From a bacterium (GTDB lineage: Bacteria; SAR324; XYD2-FULL-50-16), in assembly GCA_018829445.1 (NCBI GenBank), contig JAHJTV010000028.1, positions 1 through 64,000 of the forward strand: DNA of 64,000 nt, read 5' to 3'. A model generated the notes under the pieces. It worked only from the letters and a program-made list of their open reading frames with translations. It had not been told where the DNA came from and made no database searches. Position 1 is the stretch's first letter; every line of letters starts with the position of its first letter. Position numbers and translations under genes: made by a program. Of the stretch, positions 15,974 through 26,918 are shown piece after piece.

Positions 15974-16852
15974 ATGAAACAAGCCTTTTACAGATTAAGC
16001 GTTATCTTTCCATTTATTTTGTTTTTGGGATTGACGGCTTGTAACGAACCATCTTCCATGTCTAACAATTATCAGCCTGTTCAGCAACACTCTCCACCTG
16101 TGAATTCGGATTACTATTTTAATGTATTTGGTGACCCTCAGAATGGAAAAGCCGTTTATTCTCACCTGGTAGCGGTGGCACTGACCGGGGCAAATCCGGC
16201 ATTCACCGTTATTGTGGGGGATATGATCTCCTCTCCTACTGAAGTCGAACAATGGCCAGCCTTCAAAGCAGTATCGACTCCCCTGATGGCAAAGGGGGAT
16301 TTCTGGGTTGTAATTGGGAATCATGACATTGAAGACCGGAACAGCCTTGAGACACTTCGAACCTATTATCCCGATGTACCCGAATCGGGATACTACGCCA
16401 GACAAAACAATGGTATCTATAATATTTTTCTGAACAGTCAGGAATTTGATACCGACAAAATTACGGAAACCCAGCTGGACTGGCTTGAGCAGCAGTTAAT
16501 GCACGAAGGAGCATCCAGAGGAAGGATTCCAATCGTCTACAGTCATCGCCCACCCTTTCCTCAAAATCGTCACAAAGATGAGCCCTTTCAAGACAATGAA
16601 GCGATCCATGAATTGCTCTTACATTACAATGTACGATTGATGATATCGGGTCACGAACACAATTATTCCAGATATGAGAGGGATGGGGTAACTTACCTTA
16701 TTACAGGTGGCGCTGGGGCAGCCTTATATACTGAAGCCGGTGACAACACCTTCTATCATTTTACCCGAATTTTTGTGGGAGATGGTTTTTTAACTGTTCG
16801 CATTATCGGCGTATTTGGAAAAAAGTATGATGAATTCAAAATTATCTTATAA
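15974..16852 (+). CDS. Calcineurin-like metallophosphoesterase lipoprotein
   Basis: A 292-residue exported protein. The signal peptide ends in lipobox LTAC (C23), so it should be lipid-anchored. All metallophosphoesterase motifs are present: FGDPQNG, VGDMISS, GNHDIED, YSHRPPFP and SGHEHNYSRY, giving the two-metal phosphoesterase centre. The substrate is unknown; purple-acid-phosphatase-like extracellular phosphatases are close in motif spacing. The following outer-membrane-like gene starts within its 3' end (26-nt overlap), suggesting that the two are made together. Confidence 0.9.
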   Translation: MKQAFYRLSVIFPFILFLGLTACNEPSSMSNNYQPVQQHSPPVNSDYYFNVFGDPQNGKAVYSHLVAVALTGANPAFTVIVGDMISSPTEVEQWPAFKAVSTPLMAKGDFWVVIGNHDIEDRNSLETLRTYYPDVPESGYYARQNNGIYNIFLNSQEFDTDKITETQLDWLEQQLMHEGASRGRIPIVYSHRPPFPQNRHKDEPFQDNEAIHELLLHYNVRLMISGHEHNYSRYERDGVTYLITGGAGAALYTEAGDNTFYHFTRIFVGDGFLTVRIIGVFGKKYDEFKIIL

Positions 16853-17444
16853 AAACAATCTGTTAAAAAAGACAGTTTTGGTTTTAATCCTGGCTTTACT
16901 TATCGAAATCCTGGTCGCGTCTCCTTCATTGTCGGCCTTTAGTCTTTCGGGTTCTTTGGGAGTCTATACACCTTCGGATCAACTGGTTAACAATCTTTAC
17001 GGTTCCTCATCCATTGGAATAATACGTCTGTCCATTCCCTACTATTCAAGATTTGACTGGACAATTGCAGTTGCTTCCCAGACTCTTCAATCCGATAATC
17101 CCGGTGTAAGTTCTGAAATAACCTTAACGACAGTGATGGCAGGTTTTGAAAAAAGGTTGTCCGGGCCAAACCTGGGAGAATCCTATATAGAACCTTTTCT
17201 GGGAGTGGGGCTGAGTATTATCCATGGTTCCGAGAATCTGAGCTATGACAATCAGAATTCCTCTCAGTATCAAAGTTATGTGTATGGCCATTATTGGGAA
17301 ATGGGTTTGCTTTTTCCGCTGTTATCATCTTTAGATTCATGGATAACAGTGGAAATAATGCAATCAAATGTAGTTAGAATGATTAGCAGTGATATCAATC
17401 TGAGTGGTTCTATTTTCAAACTCGGCTATCGTTGGCAATTCTGA
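16827..17444 (+). CDS. Outer-membrane beta-barrel-like protein
   Basis: A 205-residue protein beginning MMNSKLSYKNN, with a signal peptide (hydrophobic LLKKTVLVLILALLIEILVA, cleavage near SLSA-FS). The mature part alternates short amphipathic strands and turns, and ends in an aromatic residue (GYRWQF), typical of outer-membrane barrels of about eight strands. The ATG pair at 16827/16830 is preferred over an upstream TTG at 16815. The start lies inside the preceding phosphoesterase gene. No specific family is recognised. Confidence 0.72.
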   Translation: MMNSKLSYKNNLLKKTVLVLILALLIEILVASPSLSAFSLSGSLGVYTPSDQLVNNLYGSSSIGIIRLSIPYYSRFDWTIAVASQTLQSDNPGVSSEITLTTVMAGFEKRLSGPNLGESYIEPFLGVGLSIIHGSENLSYDNQNSSQYQSYVYGHYWEMGLLFPLLSSLDSWITVEIMQSNVVRMISSDINLSGSIFKLGYRWQF

Positions 17445-17460
17445 TCTGCTGATCTGAAAA

Positions 17461-17684
17461 ATAAGGGTCAGGTCTTTAATTTTGACATTTTCTAATTTGT
17501 CAGAAAAAAGGCTTGGTCACCACCTGCCATACCCGGATACTATTATGAATATTGAAAAATATTGTGAAAATAAGGGTCATAATTTTGAAAATAAGGGTCA
17601 GGTCTTTAATTTTGACATTTTCTAATTTGTCAGAAAAAAGGCTTGGTCACCACCTACCATACCCGGATACTATTATGAATATTG
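17461..17684. repeat. Two 94-bp direct repeats, period 130
   Basis: 17461-17554 and 17591-17684 match with a single mismatch. Each begins ATAAGGGTCAGGTCTTTAAT. This type of sequence resembles repeats that accompany REP-associated tyrosine transposases, but no transposase is present here. The 36-bp spacer repeats part of the unit start (ATAAGGGTCA), suggesting a degenerate third start. Confidence 0.8.
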
Positions 17685-18060
17685 CATCTAGAGAATTTCC
17701 ACCATTTTACCCCTAATACCATCCGTATCATCTTCATTGCTTGCTGTAACATACAAATATCATAGCTAGTTCAATGATTTTTAAGAGTTTTTTTTGAATG
17801 TTCATATATCCCAAATGTTCACGTTAATTCGCTTAAAATCACTAAGGAATGGGCTGAACAGGGCTGCACAAATGGGCTGGGATTTTTTGATAAATATTTC
17901 AAGATAACCTCTTTCAAAAATTGCCAAAGAGCAATCGTATTGGAGGCAAAACCAAAAAAAAATACAATCCCTAGAACTTAACACAAAAGGGTATAGTTGA
18001 CGATTTGCAATTTTAATTTGATACATGGAAAATTAAAGTTGAGTGAAATCCGTAGCAGAG

Positions 18061-18148
18061 TTAAATCGTTTGTATACATAGTCAACAACGTCCCCTTTAT
18101 TATCTTAAATCGTTTGTATACATAGTCAACAACGTCCCCTTTATTATC
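18061..18148. repeat. Two identical 44-bp tandem repeats (half-elements of the 13.4-kb MITE)
   Basis: 18061-18104 and 18105-18148 are identical. Their first 34 nt equal the right end of the MITE-like element at 13529-13562 (core TACATAGTCAACAACGTCCC). They look like solo terminal repeats left by excision or recombination. Confidence 0.8.
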
Positions 18149-18400
18149 CCCTTATTTAGATTACCCCGATCCCAGGGAAAAATAATGGCTCAAGTAATAA
18201 AAAGTCAAAGGGATATTCACAATTGGAAAAAATGAGGTATAATTCAGCAAGGAAAAACGATTTGAAGCTCTCAGGATGGTGTTTTAATAATTTTTGCACT
18301 GTTATCGATCGTTTGATCGCTAATAAAAACACAGCAAAATTTTGGTGAAAGTGGTTCATCTTCATAAAATCAGCATAATGCTACTTAACAGGATAAGCAG

Positions 18401-18967
18401 ATGAAATATTCAGAGAATCCAAGGTTTGACCTGAAATCCTACAAAGCCATCAGCCAGGCTATTTCGACTTATGAGGATCTTCAACTTCTGTTTCAGCATT
18501 TGGTTGAAGGAATTTGTCGCTCTTTTAAGATCAAGGGAAGCAGTATCTTGCTTTATGACGAGAATGAGGAGCAGCTTTTCAGGGTCAGTAGCCACGGATT
18601 AAGTGATGAGTACCTGCATAAGGGAGTTATCTATATGGACGATGAGTACCAGGAATTTTTAAAGGGACGGGTTATCGTTGTTGATGATCTGACAAAGGAC
18701 TCGCGAGTCCAGTATGTAAAAGCAGCGACAGATGAAGGAATAGTAGCCATCCATTCAATTCCAATATGGAGTAAAAATACTATTATTGGCATACTGAAAA
18801 ACTATCACAGCAACTCCATTGTTCCCCATGAAGAAGATCTGGATTCAATGAGTGTTCTCATGCATCAATTGGGACTTGTGATTGAATTGAACGGACTGAG
18901 AAATCTTGTATCATCAGTTAAATCCGCCATGGAGAGTCTACCATCCCATTTGTTATCGGGAATGTGA
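18401..18967 (+). CDS. GAF-domain protein
   Basis: A 188-residue cytosolic protein that is essentially one GAF domain (about 15-165: STYEDLQLLFQHLVEGICRSFKIKGSSILLYDENEEQ through GILKNYHSNSIVPHEEDLDSM). GAF domains bind small ligands or mediate dimerisation. AGGA about 7 nt before the ATG supports the start. The stop codon overlaps the GTG start of the kinase-like gene, so they are translationally coupled. First gene of a four-gene signalling unit; it probably senses the cue for that unit (inference). Confidence 0.88.
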   Translation: MKYSENPRFDLKSYKAISQAISTYEDLQLLFQHLVEGICRSFKIKGSSILLYDENEEQLFRVSSHGLSDEYLHKGVIYMDDEYQEFLKGRVIVVDDLTKDSRVQYVKAATDEGIVAIHSIPIWSKNTIIGILKNYHSNSIVPHEEDLDSMSVLMHQLGLVIELNGLRNLVSSVKSAMESLPSHLLSGM

Positions 18968-19872
18968 GTATGGAACCCAGGATATTCACGGATACATCCG
19001 ATTTTTGCAGAATAGACTACCGCGACATAATAGAGGTCGGGGGCAAACAATACCGGGTAATCGGAAACGCCAAGGAGATGCGTTTTGGTATCGAGGATCC
19101 CAAGTACTGGGTGAAGCGGGTAGTTGACATGGAAACGGAAGAGAGAAAGATAATCAAACTGGTTTTTTATGAGACCTTCAAAACAACCATTGCCGGTGTG
19201 ACAATCAACTGCTTTAGAGACCCGGAAAAAGAGGCAAAAATCCTGGATCTGGTTCAAGACCATACCTTATTCATGCATGGAAAATACTACGCTGATAGCA
19301 AGGGCAACAATGTAAGGGTGCTGGATATTGTGAGGGGAACCAATGTTTTTGTTTTCATCGATTCATTGGAGATGCCCCACGAGCGATACTTTTATGAAGT
19401 TCTGCCGACGATTCTAATTAATCTGATCAAGGCTTTTGAAGCGATTCAGTTTTTGCACAGCAATGGTTTTAGACACGGTGATGTCCGTAACGACCACCTG
19501 ATCATAGAGAACAGCACAGGCAATTATGTCTGGATCGATTTTGATTATGATTACGATTCAGCAGAAAATCCTTTCAGTCTTGACCTGTTCGGAATGGGCA
19601 ATATTCTTCTTTATACCATTGGTAAGGGATTCCACCTCTACTACTCAATCATCCATGATACAACCTACGATGATTTAAAGGAGCGGATAACACTCGAGGA
19701 TTTCTCCCTCCTGGAACCTTCCCGATTTTTAAACCTGAGGATGTTGTACCCCTACATTCCGAAATTACTGAATGATATTCTCATGCACTTCTCGGGAGGA
19801 GCTGGTATTAGTTATGAAACAGCTTATGAGCTAATAGAGGATCTAAAACGGTGTGTTTATTCCACTTTTTAA
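18964..19872 (+). CDS. Divergent protein-kinase-fold protein
   Basis: A 302-residue protein. Residues 165-200 carry a kinase-like catalytic loop, HGDVRNDH (171-178), in place of HRDLKxxN, and WIDFDYD (190-196), with DFD instead of DFG. D173 and D192 match the catalytic base and metal-binding Asp. The N-terminal lobe has IIKLVFYETF as a candidate ATP-lysine strand and no obvious glycine-rich loop. It may be an active atypical kinase or a pseudokinase. GTG at 18964 overlaps the GAF stop; ATG at 18970 is the alternative start. The UspA gene follows 18 bp downstream. Confidence 0.72.
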   Translation: MSMEPRIFTDTSDFCRIDYRDIIEVGGKQYRVIGNAKEMRFGIEDPKYWVKRVVDMETEERKIIKLVFYETFKTTIAGVTINCFRDPEKEAKILDLVQDHTLFMHGKYYADSKGNNVRVLDIVRGTNVFVFIDSLEMPHERYFYEVLPTILINLIKAFEAIQFLHSNGFRHGDVRNDHLIIENSTGNYVWIDFDYDYDSAENPFSLDLFGMGNILLYTIGKGFHLYYSIIHDTTYDDLKERITLEDFSLLEPSRFLNLRMLYPYIPKLLNDILMHFSGGAGISYETAYELIEDLKRCVYSTF

Positions 19873-19890
19873 TTTTTCCAGGAGAAACCA

Positions 19891-20334
19891 TTGAAACATT
19901 CTATTCTAATAGCATTGAGCGATTCATTCATCTCAACATCAGTGCTGAATTACCTGGTCAATCTTGAATTAAATCCGCATGACCAGAAGATTACCCTTTT
20001 GCATGTACTGATTCGACCAAAAGCGGAGCAGTCTTTAATGGGTAAAAAGTATTCGTCGGAACAGGAAAAGAGAATGCTGGGTTATCTTGATAAGGCCAAA
20101 GCCAGATTACTTGAGATTGGCTATCAGCAAGATCAGGTCAGAACAGTTCTGTTAACCAAACCTTATACGACCGTGGCTGAGGGCATCATCGATCATTTTA
20201 ACCAGGAATCCTATGACATGGTAATGATTGGCAGAAAAAAAATGTCAAAATCGGAAGAGTTTGTTCTGGGCGATATCAGCATCAAACTGGTCAGGGCGCT
20301 AGCCCGAACAGCGATTGTTGTTGTGAAGCCCTAA
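19891..20334 (+). CDS. UspA-family universal stress protein
   Basis: A 147-residue Usp domain: N-terminal KHSILIALSDSFIS, the central DMVMIGRKK strand and the C-terminal GDISIKLVRALARTAIVVVKP. The last stretch corresponds to the GS-x-S/T-x-x-V-x-x-x-x-x-PVxVV ATP-binding motif with changes (GDISIKLV), so nucleotide binding is plausible but not certain. The start is TTG, supported by AGGAGA about 7 nt upstream. It sits between the kinase-like gene and the large trifunctional kinase and probably serves the same signalling unit. Confidence 0.88.
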   Translation: MKHSILIALSDSFISTSVLNYLVNLELNPHDQKITLLHVLIRPKAEQSLMGKKYSSEQEKRMLGYLDKAKARLLEIGYQQDQVRTVLLTKPYTTVAEGIIDHFNQESYDMVMIGRKKMSKSEEFVLGDISIKLVRALARTAIVVVKP

Positions 20335-20508
20335 ATTACTAATCTCATGTTATAATTTTAGCCCTAACCGCTATGTTCCCACCTCATTCGTGTTTGAGAT
20401 CCCTGCTGTTTTTTGTGTTTCAATACGAAGTTTGCCAAAAGCCCCAACTCTAACTATAATGATGCTTTCGATGGGGGAAAACCACTATAATATTATTGTT
20501 AATAGCAT

Positions 20509-23500
20509 ATGATAGAATTATCCGGCTATGCCATACGGGATGTGATCCATGAAGGCAGTCGCTCTGTTGTCTTTAGAGGAAGCAGGATTGAGAATGATCT
20601 TCCCGTTGTAATTAAGCTACTCAAGGAGGAGTATCCCACCAACAGAGAGCTTGCTCGGTTTGCACAGGAATATGAAATTACGCACAATCTTGATCTACAG
20701 AATGTCATTCAGGTCTACAACCTGGAAAGACATAAAAACGGACTGGCTATTGTGATGGAAGATATTGCAGGCGAAGCCCTGAACACAATACTGCCCAGAC
20801 TAAAACCTGATCTGGCGGAACTTGTATCCCTTGCCGGCAGGATTTCGGAAATCCTCGTTGGCGTACACCGGAAGGACATTATTCACAACGATATCAATCC
20901 ATCCAATATTATCTGGAATCCGGAAAGTGGACAGATCAGACTGATCGATTTTGGTATATCCACCCGACTCATTCAGGAAAGAAAAGAGATCAAAAATCCG
21001 GGGGGTATCGAAGGAACGCTTGCCTACATTTCTCCGGAACAAACCGGCCGTATGAACAGAGCCGTTGATTATCGTTCCGACCTCTATTCATTGGGGGTTA
21101 CGCTTTATGAAATGTTTACCGGTAATCTTCCCTTTCAAACCCGGGATTTGATGGAGTTACTCCATGCCCACATTTCTCTGCCACCAACACCGCCTTTTCA
21201 CATTGTGCCCGCAATTCCCGAAGTTCTATCGGATATAGTCTTAAAAGCCCTTGCCAAGGATGCGGAAAACCGATATCAGGGCGCTCTTGGCTTAAAAATG
21301 GATCTGGATAAGTGTTTTGAGCAACTGCAAGTCAGTGGACGGGTTGATTATTTTGAAATTGGGCAAAAGGATATTCCCGAGCGTTTCCTCATTCCGGAAA
21401 AACTCTATGGCAGGGAGAGGGAGAGGGAGATTCTCTATGATGAGTTCGCCAGGGCAAAAAGAGGAGCAGCCCGGATGTTGTTGGTGGAAGGGGCTCCCGG
21501 CATCGGAAAATCATCCCTCATTAGTGAGATTCATAAACCGTTGATTGAAGGAGGGGGAACCTTTATTGCCAGTAAATTTGATCAAAGTAGAAAATCATCC
21601 CCCTTCAGCGGGTTTACTCAGGCATTTAGACAGCTTATCAGGCAACTTCTATCGGAACCCCAGGAGAGTCTTGACAAATGGAAATCTAAAATTATCGAAG
21701 CCATAGCCCCCAACGGGAAACTCATTACAGACATGGTCCCGGAGCTTGAATTGATTATTGGCTGCCGACCCGAGGTTGAAGCTTTGAACCCCATGGACGC
21801 CCTCAATCGGTTCCATATCACGTTTTATAAATTCGTGCAGGTTTTCACCCGATATGAGAATCCCCTGGTGATTTTTATCGATGATCTGCAATGGGCTGAT
21901 TTGGCCACCCTGGATTTGCTGAAAGTCTTAATGACGAATCCTTCGGCCGGAAATCTCCTTGTCATCGGAGCGTACAGAGATAATGAAGTAGACCGGTCAC
22001 ACCCCCTTACCCTGACTCTGGACAAGATATACGCGGAGAGAAAGCACGAAGCTGCCATCATCAAATTAAATCCGCTTGGAGATTCTGATTTTGTTCAGTT
22101 CCTCTCTGAAACACTTCATTGTCAACCGGATAAAGCCGAGACCCTTGCAACTATAGTGTCGCATAAAACCAGTAGAAATCCTTTCTTCGTCAAACAGTTT
22201 CTTCAGAATTTGTATGAAGAGAAAACGCTCTTTTTTAATCCGGACAAGTATTCATGGGATTGGGATATCGAAGCCCTGAACCGGGCAACCATAACCAACA
22301 ATGTGGTTGATCTGTTGGTCAATCGCCTGAGAAATCTGCCCTCCTCGACTCAGGTACTAATGAAACTGGCTTCCTGTATTGGAACCCGGTTTGATTTAAA
22401 AACACTTTCTTCAATTTCAAAACAGACACAGGAAAAAACCAGCGAAGCCCTCTTCCCGGCTTTAAAAGAGGGATTGATTTTATCCTTTAATGATCGCTAC
22501 AGTTATTTACCGATATTCTCGCAGGAACAGGAGGAAGAAAATATTTCTTTTTCTTTTCTGCACGACCGGGTTCATCAGGCAGCTTATTCACTGATTTCTC
22601 AAGAAGTAAAAACGGTTGTCCATCTTGAAATTGGCAGGATGCTACTGGCCGAAATAAAGGAGGTTGAACAGGAAGAGTTTATTTTCAGAATCGTGAACCA
22701 TCTTAATCAAGGAATCGAAAAGATTGTTGATCCCCAGGAAACGTATGCACTGGTAAACCTTAATCTGAAAGCAGGTCGGAAAGCCAAGAGTACAACCGCA
22801 TGGAAAGAAGCGCTCAGCTATTTCGAAATCGGGATCAGTCTTCTTGATGACCTGTCGTGGCAGCACCATTACGATTTAACCCATGAGCTTTTCAAGGAGA
22901 GAGCCGAAGCGGAATTTCTAAACGGGAACTATGAAAAAGCGGAAGCACTGATCCAGGTATTGTTAACAAGGGTAAAAAACAATCTTGAGAAGATCAAAGT
23001 TTATGAACTTCTCATAAACCTGCACACCGTAAGAGCAAAATTCAGTGAGGCCATGGAAGCCGGCAAGATAGCTCTTAAACTGGTAGGGCTCGTCCTTCCC
23101 GAAGATGATCAGGATAATGCCCTGCTGGACGAAATAGAACTGGCCTCGAAGAACCTGGGAGGACGTAAGATTGCGGAATTAATCAACGAGCCGGAGATGA
23201 CGGATCCGGAGAAACAGGCTGCCATGAACCTGTTAATGAACCTGAATTCCACAGCATATCTTTCCGACCAAAAATTATATGCTGTCATTATTCTGAAAAT
23301 GGTTAATCTGTCTCTGCAACACGGTAATGTTCCCGAATCGTCAAAGGCCTATTCAACCTATGGCAATATCCTGGGATCTGTGAATGGAGATTATGCTGCG
23401 GGATACGAGTTTGGCGTATTGGGAATGCGGATGAGCGAAAAATATAATGCCCTCAAATGCAGATCCTTCGGCGCCGTTCTCTTTTTCATTAATCACTGGT

Positions 23501-26160
23501 CCAGGCATATCAGGGAATCGGATTTTATCGGCAGGGAAGCCTACCAGGCCGGGCTGGACTCAGGAGACATTCAGTATACCGGTTGGGTCTCAGTAACCTG
23601 GTTGTTAGCCCTTTTTTACCAGGGACAAGCTCTACCGGGAGTTATGAGCAAAATTTCTGAATTTCTGAATTTCAGCCAGAAAGCGAATAATCTTGCTGTA
23701 ATTGATGCCCTCCAGGGGATCCGGCTTTGTTTGGAATCGCTGACTAGTTTAACAGTAGAGCCCAGTTCATTTATTGCCAATGATTATAGCGAAAAAGAGT
23801 TCCATAAGGACTGCGAATCCCACCGCAGTTTGCTGGCCATGGGAATCTTCCTTGTTTTAAAAGCACAAGTTTTGTATCTCCATGGGAACTATGCTTTATC
23901 GCATACGGTCCTTCTTGAAACAGAGAAGTACCTTGGTTATATCAGGGGTATTTCAGCGGTTGCTCATCACAACTTTTATTCTTCTCTGGTTCACTGTGCA
24001 CTTTTTTTAGAGGTTTCCGACGAACAACAGCAACAATTTTTGGATCTCATTAAAACCAATCAGCAACAGATGAAAATTTGGGCTGATAATTGCCCGGAAA
24101 ATTACAGGCACAAGTACCTGCTGGTTGAAGCTGAAATAACCCGCATTGAAGGTAAGCCGATAGAAGCCATGAAGCTGTATGAGCAATGTGTCGCACTGGC
24201 AGATCAGCAGGAGTTTATTCAGGAAGCTGCCATTGCCAACGAATTGGCAGGAAATCTCTTCTTTAAGGAGGGGCTGGAAAGACCCGCAGCAATATACCTT
24301 AAAGAAGCCCAATACCTTTACAAAAAATGGGGTGCTTCAGCCAAAGCGGCACAGCTAAATCTCACCAACCCGATTTACCCGGCTGCAGGAAGTAAACTAG
24401 ATGAGAATATTACGACCGGCACAACACATTATTCCGATCTGTCGGTTACATCCAGCGATACCGGGATCGGTTCAATCCTGGATATTAATACGGTTATTAA
24501 AACGATGAGGGCTATTTCCAGCGAGATTGATCTGGAAAAGTTACTGAAGAAAATGTTGAAAATCATGATGGAGAACGCTGGGGCTGACAAGGGGGTGCTG
24601 GTGCTCCGATCCCAAGAGGATGACCTGCAAATTGTAGCTCAAGCCGATGCTTCACGTTCAGAGATTGATGTATTGCAAAACGTACCTGTAACGGAGATCG
24701 GGGTTTTACCGGAAACCATCGTTCGTTTTGTCAGCCGCACCGGGGAAGATGTTATCCTTCACAGACCAGCTGTTGATGGTAATTTTACCCGTGATCCCTA
24801 TATCCTTGAACATAAACCCAAATCCATTCTTTGCACACCCCTACGATACCGAGATAGAATTCCGGGAGTTCTTTATCTTGAAAACAATTTGATCGAGACG
24901 GCCTTTACCCGGGAAGGGATTAGAATCCTACAGATTCTGTTACCGCAGGCGGCCATATCTCTGGAAAATGCGGAGCTTTTTGAAAAAACCAGGCAGTCAT
25001 ATGATGCCCTTAAGAAGTCGGAAAAAAGATTTCGCACGCTGTTTGAGAATGTTCCCGAAGGAATAACGGTTACAGATCACGATGGTAATTTCCTGGCCTA
25101 TAATGATGCTGTTCCCCAAATCACCGGGTATACCAAAGATGAACTGAAAGAGGTTAATGCTTTCAATTTTTACCGGGATGGCGGAGAACGATTGTTCCTG
25201 CTGGAAGAGTTGAGAAGGAAGGGAATAGTCCGCAGTTTCGATACTGTGATTATCGGGAAAAACCGGGTTGATATAGCCATCAGCCTTACCATGATTCCCT
25301 TTACCTATGACGATCAACCGGTAATACTGACGTTGCTCAAAGATATTACCGAACGGAAAAAGACCCAGGAAATAATCATTCAGTCGGAGAAGATGATGTC
25401 TGTCGGCGGATTGGCTGCTGGGATGGCCCATGAGATCAACAATCCGCTGGGAGTAATGATGAATCTGGCCCAGACAATCTCCCGACGGGTTTCGCTCGAC
25501 CTAAAGAAAAACAGTGATATCGCCGAAGAGATTGGAATTGATCTGGAAAAGATCAATGCCTATATGGAAAAACGGGAGATTTTTCAGTACCTGACAGGAA
25601 TCCGGCAGTCAGGTGAGAGGGCTGCCAGGATTGTCCGCAACATGCTCGATTTTAGTCGCAAAAGCGAATCCATTCGGGTTGAATACAATATCCATGATTT
25701 ACTGGAAAAATCTTTAGAATTGGCATCCAAAGATTATGATTTAAAAAAGAACTTCGATTTTCGTTTCATTCGAATTAACCGCGAGTATGAAAATACGCTC
25801 TTCCCTGTTAGGGTTATCGAAACAGAAATCGAACAGGTGTTTTTAAACCTGCTAAAAAATGCTGCTCAAGCCATCGTGGAAAAGAGATTTAAGGATGAAA
25901 CTCCGACCATCACTCTTCGGACAATGCAGGATACAGGCTGGATCAGGATAGAAATTGAAGATAATGGCTTTGGCATGGATGAAGAGACACGCAAACGAAT
26001 TTTTGAACCATTTTTTACAACCAAAGAGGTTGGAAGGGGAACCGGACTTGGACTTTCAGTCTCCTATTTTATCATCACCAAAAACCATGATGGAGAATTT
26101 TATGTGGAGTCCGGTCTAAATACCGGAACAAAATTCATCATCCGTCTTCCCCTGACATAA
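20509..26160 (+). CDS. Trifunctional Ser/Thr kinase - ATPase - sensor histidine kinase
   Basis: An 1883-residue cytosolic signalling protein. Domains: Ser/Thr protein kinase (about 5-270; HNDINPSN with D128, DFG at 147-149, APE-like SPEQTGR); AAA/NACHT-like ATPase (Walker [10 protein letters not shown] 328-336, Walker [12 protein letters not shown]); TPR-like helices (about 730-1290); GAF (about 1325-1490); PAS (about 1505-1620); HisKA with phosphoacceptor H1641 ([11 protein letters not shown]); HATPase to the end ([27 protein letters not shown]). No receiver domain is fused, so a separate response regulator is needed. No ribosome-binding site is obvious at the ATG. It follows the Usp gene by 174 bp. 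The architecture is known from other bacteria (PknK/MalT-like ATPase core). Confidence 0.93.
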   Translation: MIELSGYAIRDVIHEGSRSVVFRGSRIENDLPVVIKLLKEEYPTNRELARFAQEYEITHNLDLQNVIQVYNLERHKNGLAIVMEDIAGEALNTILPRLKPDLAELVSLAGRISEILVGVHRKDIIHNDINPSNIIWNPESGQIRLIDFGISTRLIQERKEIKNPGGIEGTLAYISPEQTGRMNRAVDYRSDLYSLGVTLYEMFTGNLPFQTRDLMELLHAHISLPPTPPFHIVPAIPEVLSDIVLKALAKDAENRYQGALGLKMDLDKCFEQLQVSGRVDYFEIGQKDIPERFLIPEKLYGREREREILYDEFARAKRGAARMLLVEGAPGIGKSSLISEIHKPLIEGGGTFIASKFDQSRKSSPFSGFTQAFRQLIRQLLSEPQESLDKWKSKIIEAIAPNGKLITDMVPELELIIGCRPEVEALNPMDALNRFHITFYKFVQVFTRYENPLVIFIDDLQWADLATLDLLKVLMTNPSAGNLLVIGAYRDNEVDRSHPLTLTLDKIYAERKHEAAIIKLNPLGDSDFVQFLSETLHCQPDKAETLATIVSHKTSRNPFFVKQFLQNLYEEKTLFFNPDKYSWDWDIEALNRATITNNVVDLLVNRLRNLPSSTQVLMKLASCIGTRFDLKTLSSISKQTQEKTSEALFPALKEGLILSFNDRYSYLPIFSQEQEEENISFSFLHDRVHQAAYSLISQEVKTVVHLEIGRMLLAEIKEVEQEEFIFRIVNHLNQGIEKIVDPQETYALVNLNLKAGRKAKSTTAWKEALSYFEIGISLLDDLSWQHHYDLTHELFKERAEAEFLNGNYEKAEALIQVLLTRVKNNLEKIKVYELLINLHTVRAKFSEAMEAGKIALKLVGLVLPEDDQDNALLDEIELASKNLGGRKIAELINEPEMTDPEKQAAMNLLMNLNSTAYLSDQKLYAVIILKMVNLSLQHGNVPESSKAYSTYGNILGSVNGDYAAGYEFGVLGMRMSEKYNALKCRSFGAVLFFINHWSRHIRESDFIGREAYQAGLDSGDIQYTGWVSVTWLLALFYQGQALPGVMSKISEFLNFSQKANNLAVIDALQGIRLCLESLTSLTVEPSSFIANDYSEKEFHKDCESHRSLLAMGIFLVLKAQVLYLHGNYALSHTVLLETEKYLGYIRGISAVAHHNFYSSLVHCALFLEVSDEQQQQFLDLIKTNQQQMKIWADNCPENYRHKYLLVEAEITRIEGKPIEAMKLYEQCVALADQQEFIQEAAIANELAGNLFFKEGLERPAAIYLKEAQYLYKKWGASAKAAQLNLTNPIYPAAGSKLDENITTGTTHYSDLSVTSSDTGIGSILDINTVIKTMRAISSEIDLEKLLKKMLKIMMENAGADKGVLVLRSQEDDLQIVAQADASRSEIDVLQNVPVTEIGVLPETIVRFVSRTGEDVILHRPAVDGNFTRDPYILEHKPKSILCTPLRYRDRIPGVLYLENNLIETAFTREGIRILQILLPQAAISLENAELFEKTRQSYDALKKSEKRFRTLFENVPEGITVTDHDGNFLAYNDAVPQITGYTKDELKEVNAFNFYRDGGERLFLLEELRRKGIVRSFDTVIIGKNRVDIAISLTMIPFTYDDQPVILTLLKDITERKKTQEIIIQSEKMMSVGGLAAGMAHEINNPLGVMMNLAQTISRRVSLDLKKNSDIAEEIGIDLEKINAYMEKREIFQYLTGIRQSGERAARIVRNMLDFSRKSESIRVEYNIHDLLEKSLELASKDYDLKKNFDFRFIRINREYENTLFPVRVIETEIEQVFLNLLKNAAQAIVEKRFKDETPTITLRTMQDTGWIRIEIEDNGFGMDEETRKRIFEPFFTTKEVGRGTGLGLSVSYFIITKNHDGEFYVESGLNTGTKFIIRLPLT

Positions 26161-26216
26161 CTTCAGAGATGTCCATAACCTCTTTGCTCAAGCCAGGTGA
26201 AAATATTTCCCGATAG

Positions 26217-26918
26217 TTATTCATAGAATTTAATCAGGAAGTTATCAAAATACAGGTAGGGCGCATTGTCCTGGCCTCCTCCCATTCCGGCAAAACCATC
26301 TCTATGGGTACCGTCTGTTGTGGTGACACTGAGATTCGTATCGGCTGAAATATCCGGATCTCCTGCAAACGAGCAAGTCAGACTGGAATCGTTTAGCTCG
26401 AATATAAGTGAGGAACTTGTGCCATCGGGGAGAACAAAATCAGCGGTTGTATCACTCAGAGATGAATAAACGCCCTCTTCATATATCCCAATTGATATCT
26501 TGCTGCTGGAACCATAATATCCGCAGACATAGGAATTAACATCGGCGCTTTCATCGTTATCGGATCTGGCGAAAACAAAGGCCGGACCACTGTAAACATC
26601 CGTTGTGGCATCCCCTGAAACATCCACATTGACCGATATTCTGATGTTATTTAGTCCAATATAAGAAACATAAGTAGCTGTGGGAGTAGCCCCATTTTTT
26701 ATTATATGAGCCTTGTTATCCAGCACTTTGAAAGAACCCCCATCAACCACTGTACTCCAGCAACAACCTAAGTGCGCATCATGCCGGTCAAAACTGTCTG
26801 AGAACAGATCTCTCCAATAGCTGGGATTGACCATGTCAGAGTCCGAACCGCAATTGATCAATAAAAATGAACAGACTATTAAAAATAACAACCTCAGCGC
26901 AGAATTTTTGGTGTCCAT
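26217..26918 (-). CDS. Lipoprotein with LamG/concanavalin-like domain
   Basis: A 233-residue exported protein. The signal peptide ends at lipobox LINC (C23). The mature part begins FSDSFDRHDAHLGCCW, a pattern common at the start of jelly-roll, laminin-G-like domains in secreted bacterial proteins, and ends in YLYFDNFLIKFYE, the typical last strand. Such domains bind glycans or act as structural modules. No catalytic motif. The gene stands alone, convergent with the trifunctional kinase gene. Confidence 0.75.
   Translation of the reverse strand: MDTKNSALRLLFLIVCSFLLINCGSDSDMVNPSYWRDLFSDSFDRHDAHLGCCWSTVVDGGSFKVLDNKAHIIKNGATPTATYVSYIGLNNIRISVNVDVSGDATTDVYSGPAFVFARSDNDESADVNSYVCGYYGSSSKISIGIYEEGVYSSLSDTTADFVLPDGTSSSLIFELNDSSLTCSFAGDPDISADTNLSVTTTDGTHRDGFAGMGGGQDNAPYLYFDNFLIKFYE

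Larger units (their letters stand above)
17445..18400. repeat. 956-bp gene-free, repeat-rich spacer
   Basis: No convincing gene. It contains the 94-bp direct repeat and the 44-bp tandem repeat listed separately. Small open frames on the minus strand (17802-18026, 18156-18365) are AT-rich, lack ribosome-binding sites and resemble nothing. Confidence 0.6.

Noticed and set aside
17461..18148. CRISPR array
   Set aside because: Only two copies of each repeat; the 44-bp copies are directly abutting with no spacer, and the 94-bp repeats are too long and match mobile-repeat sequence.
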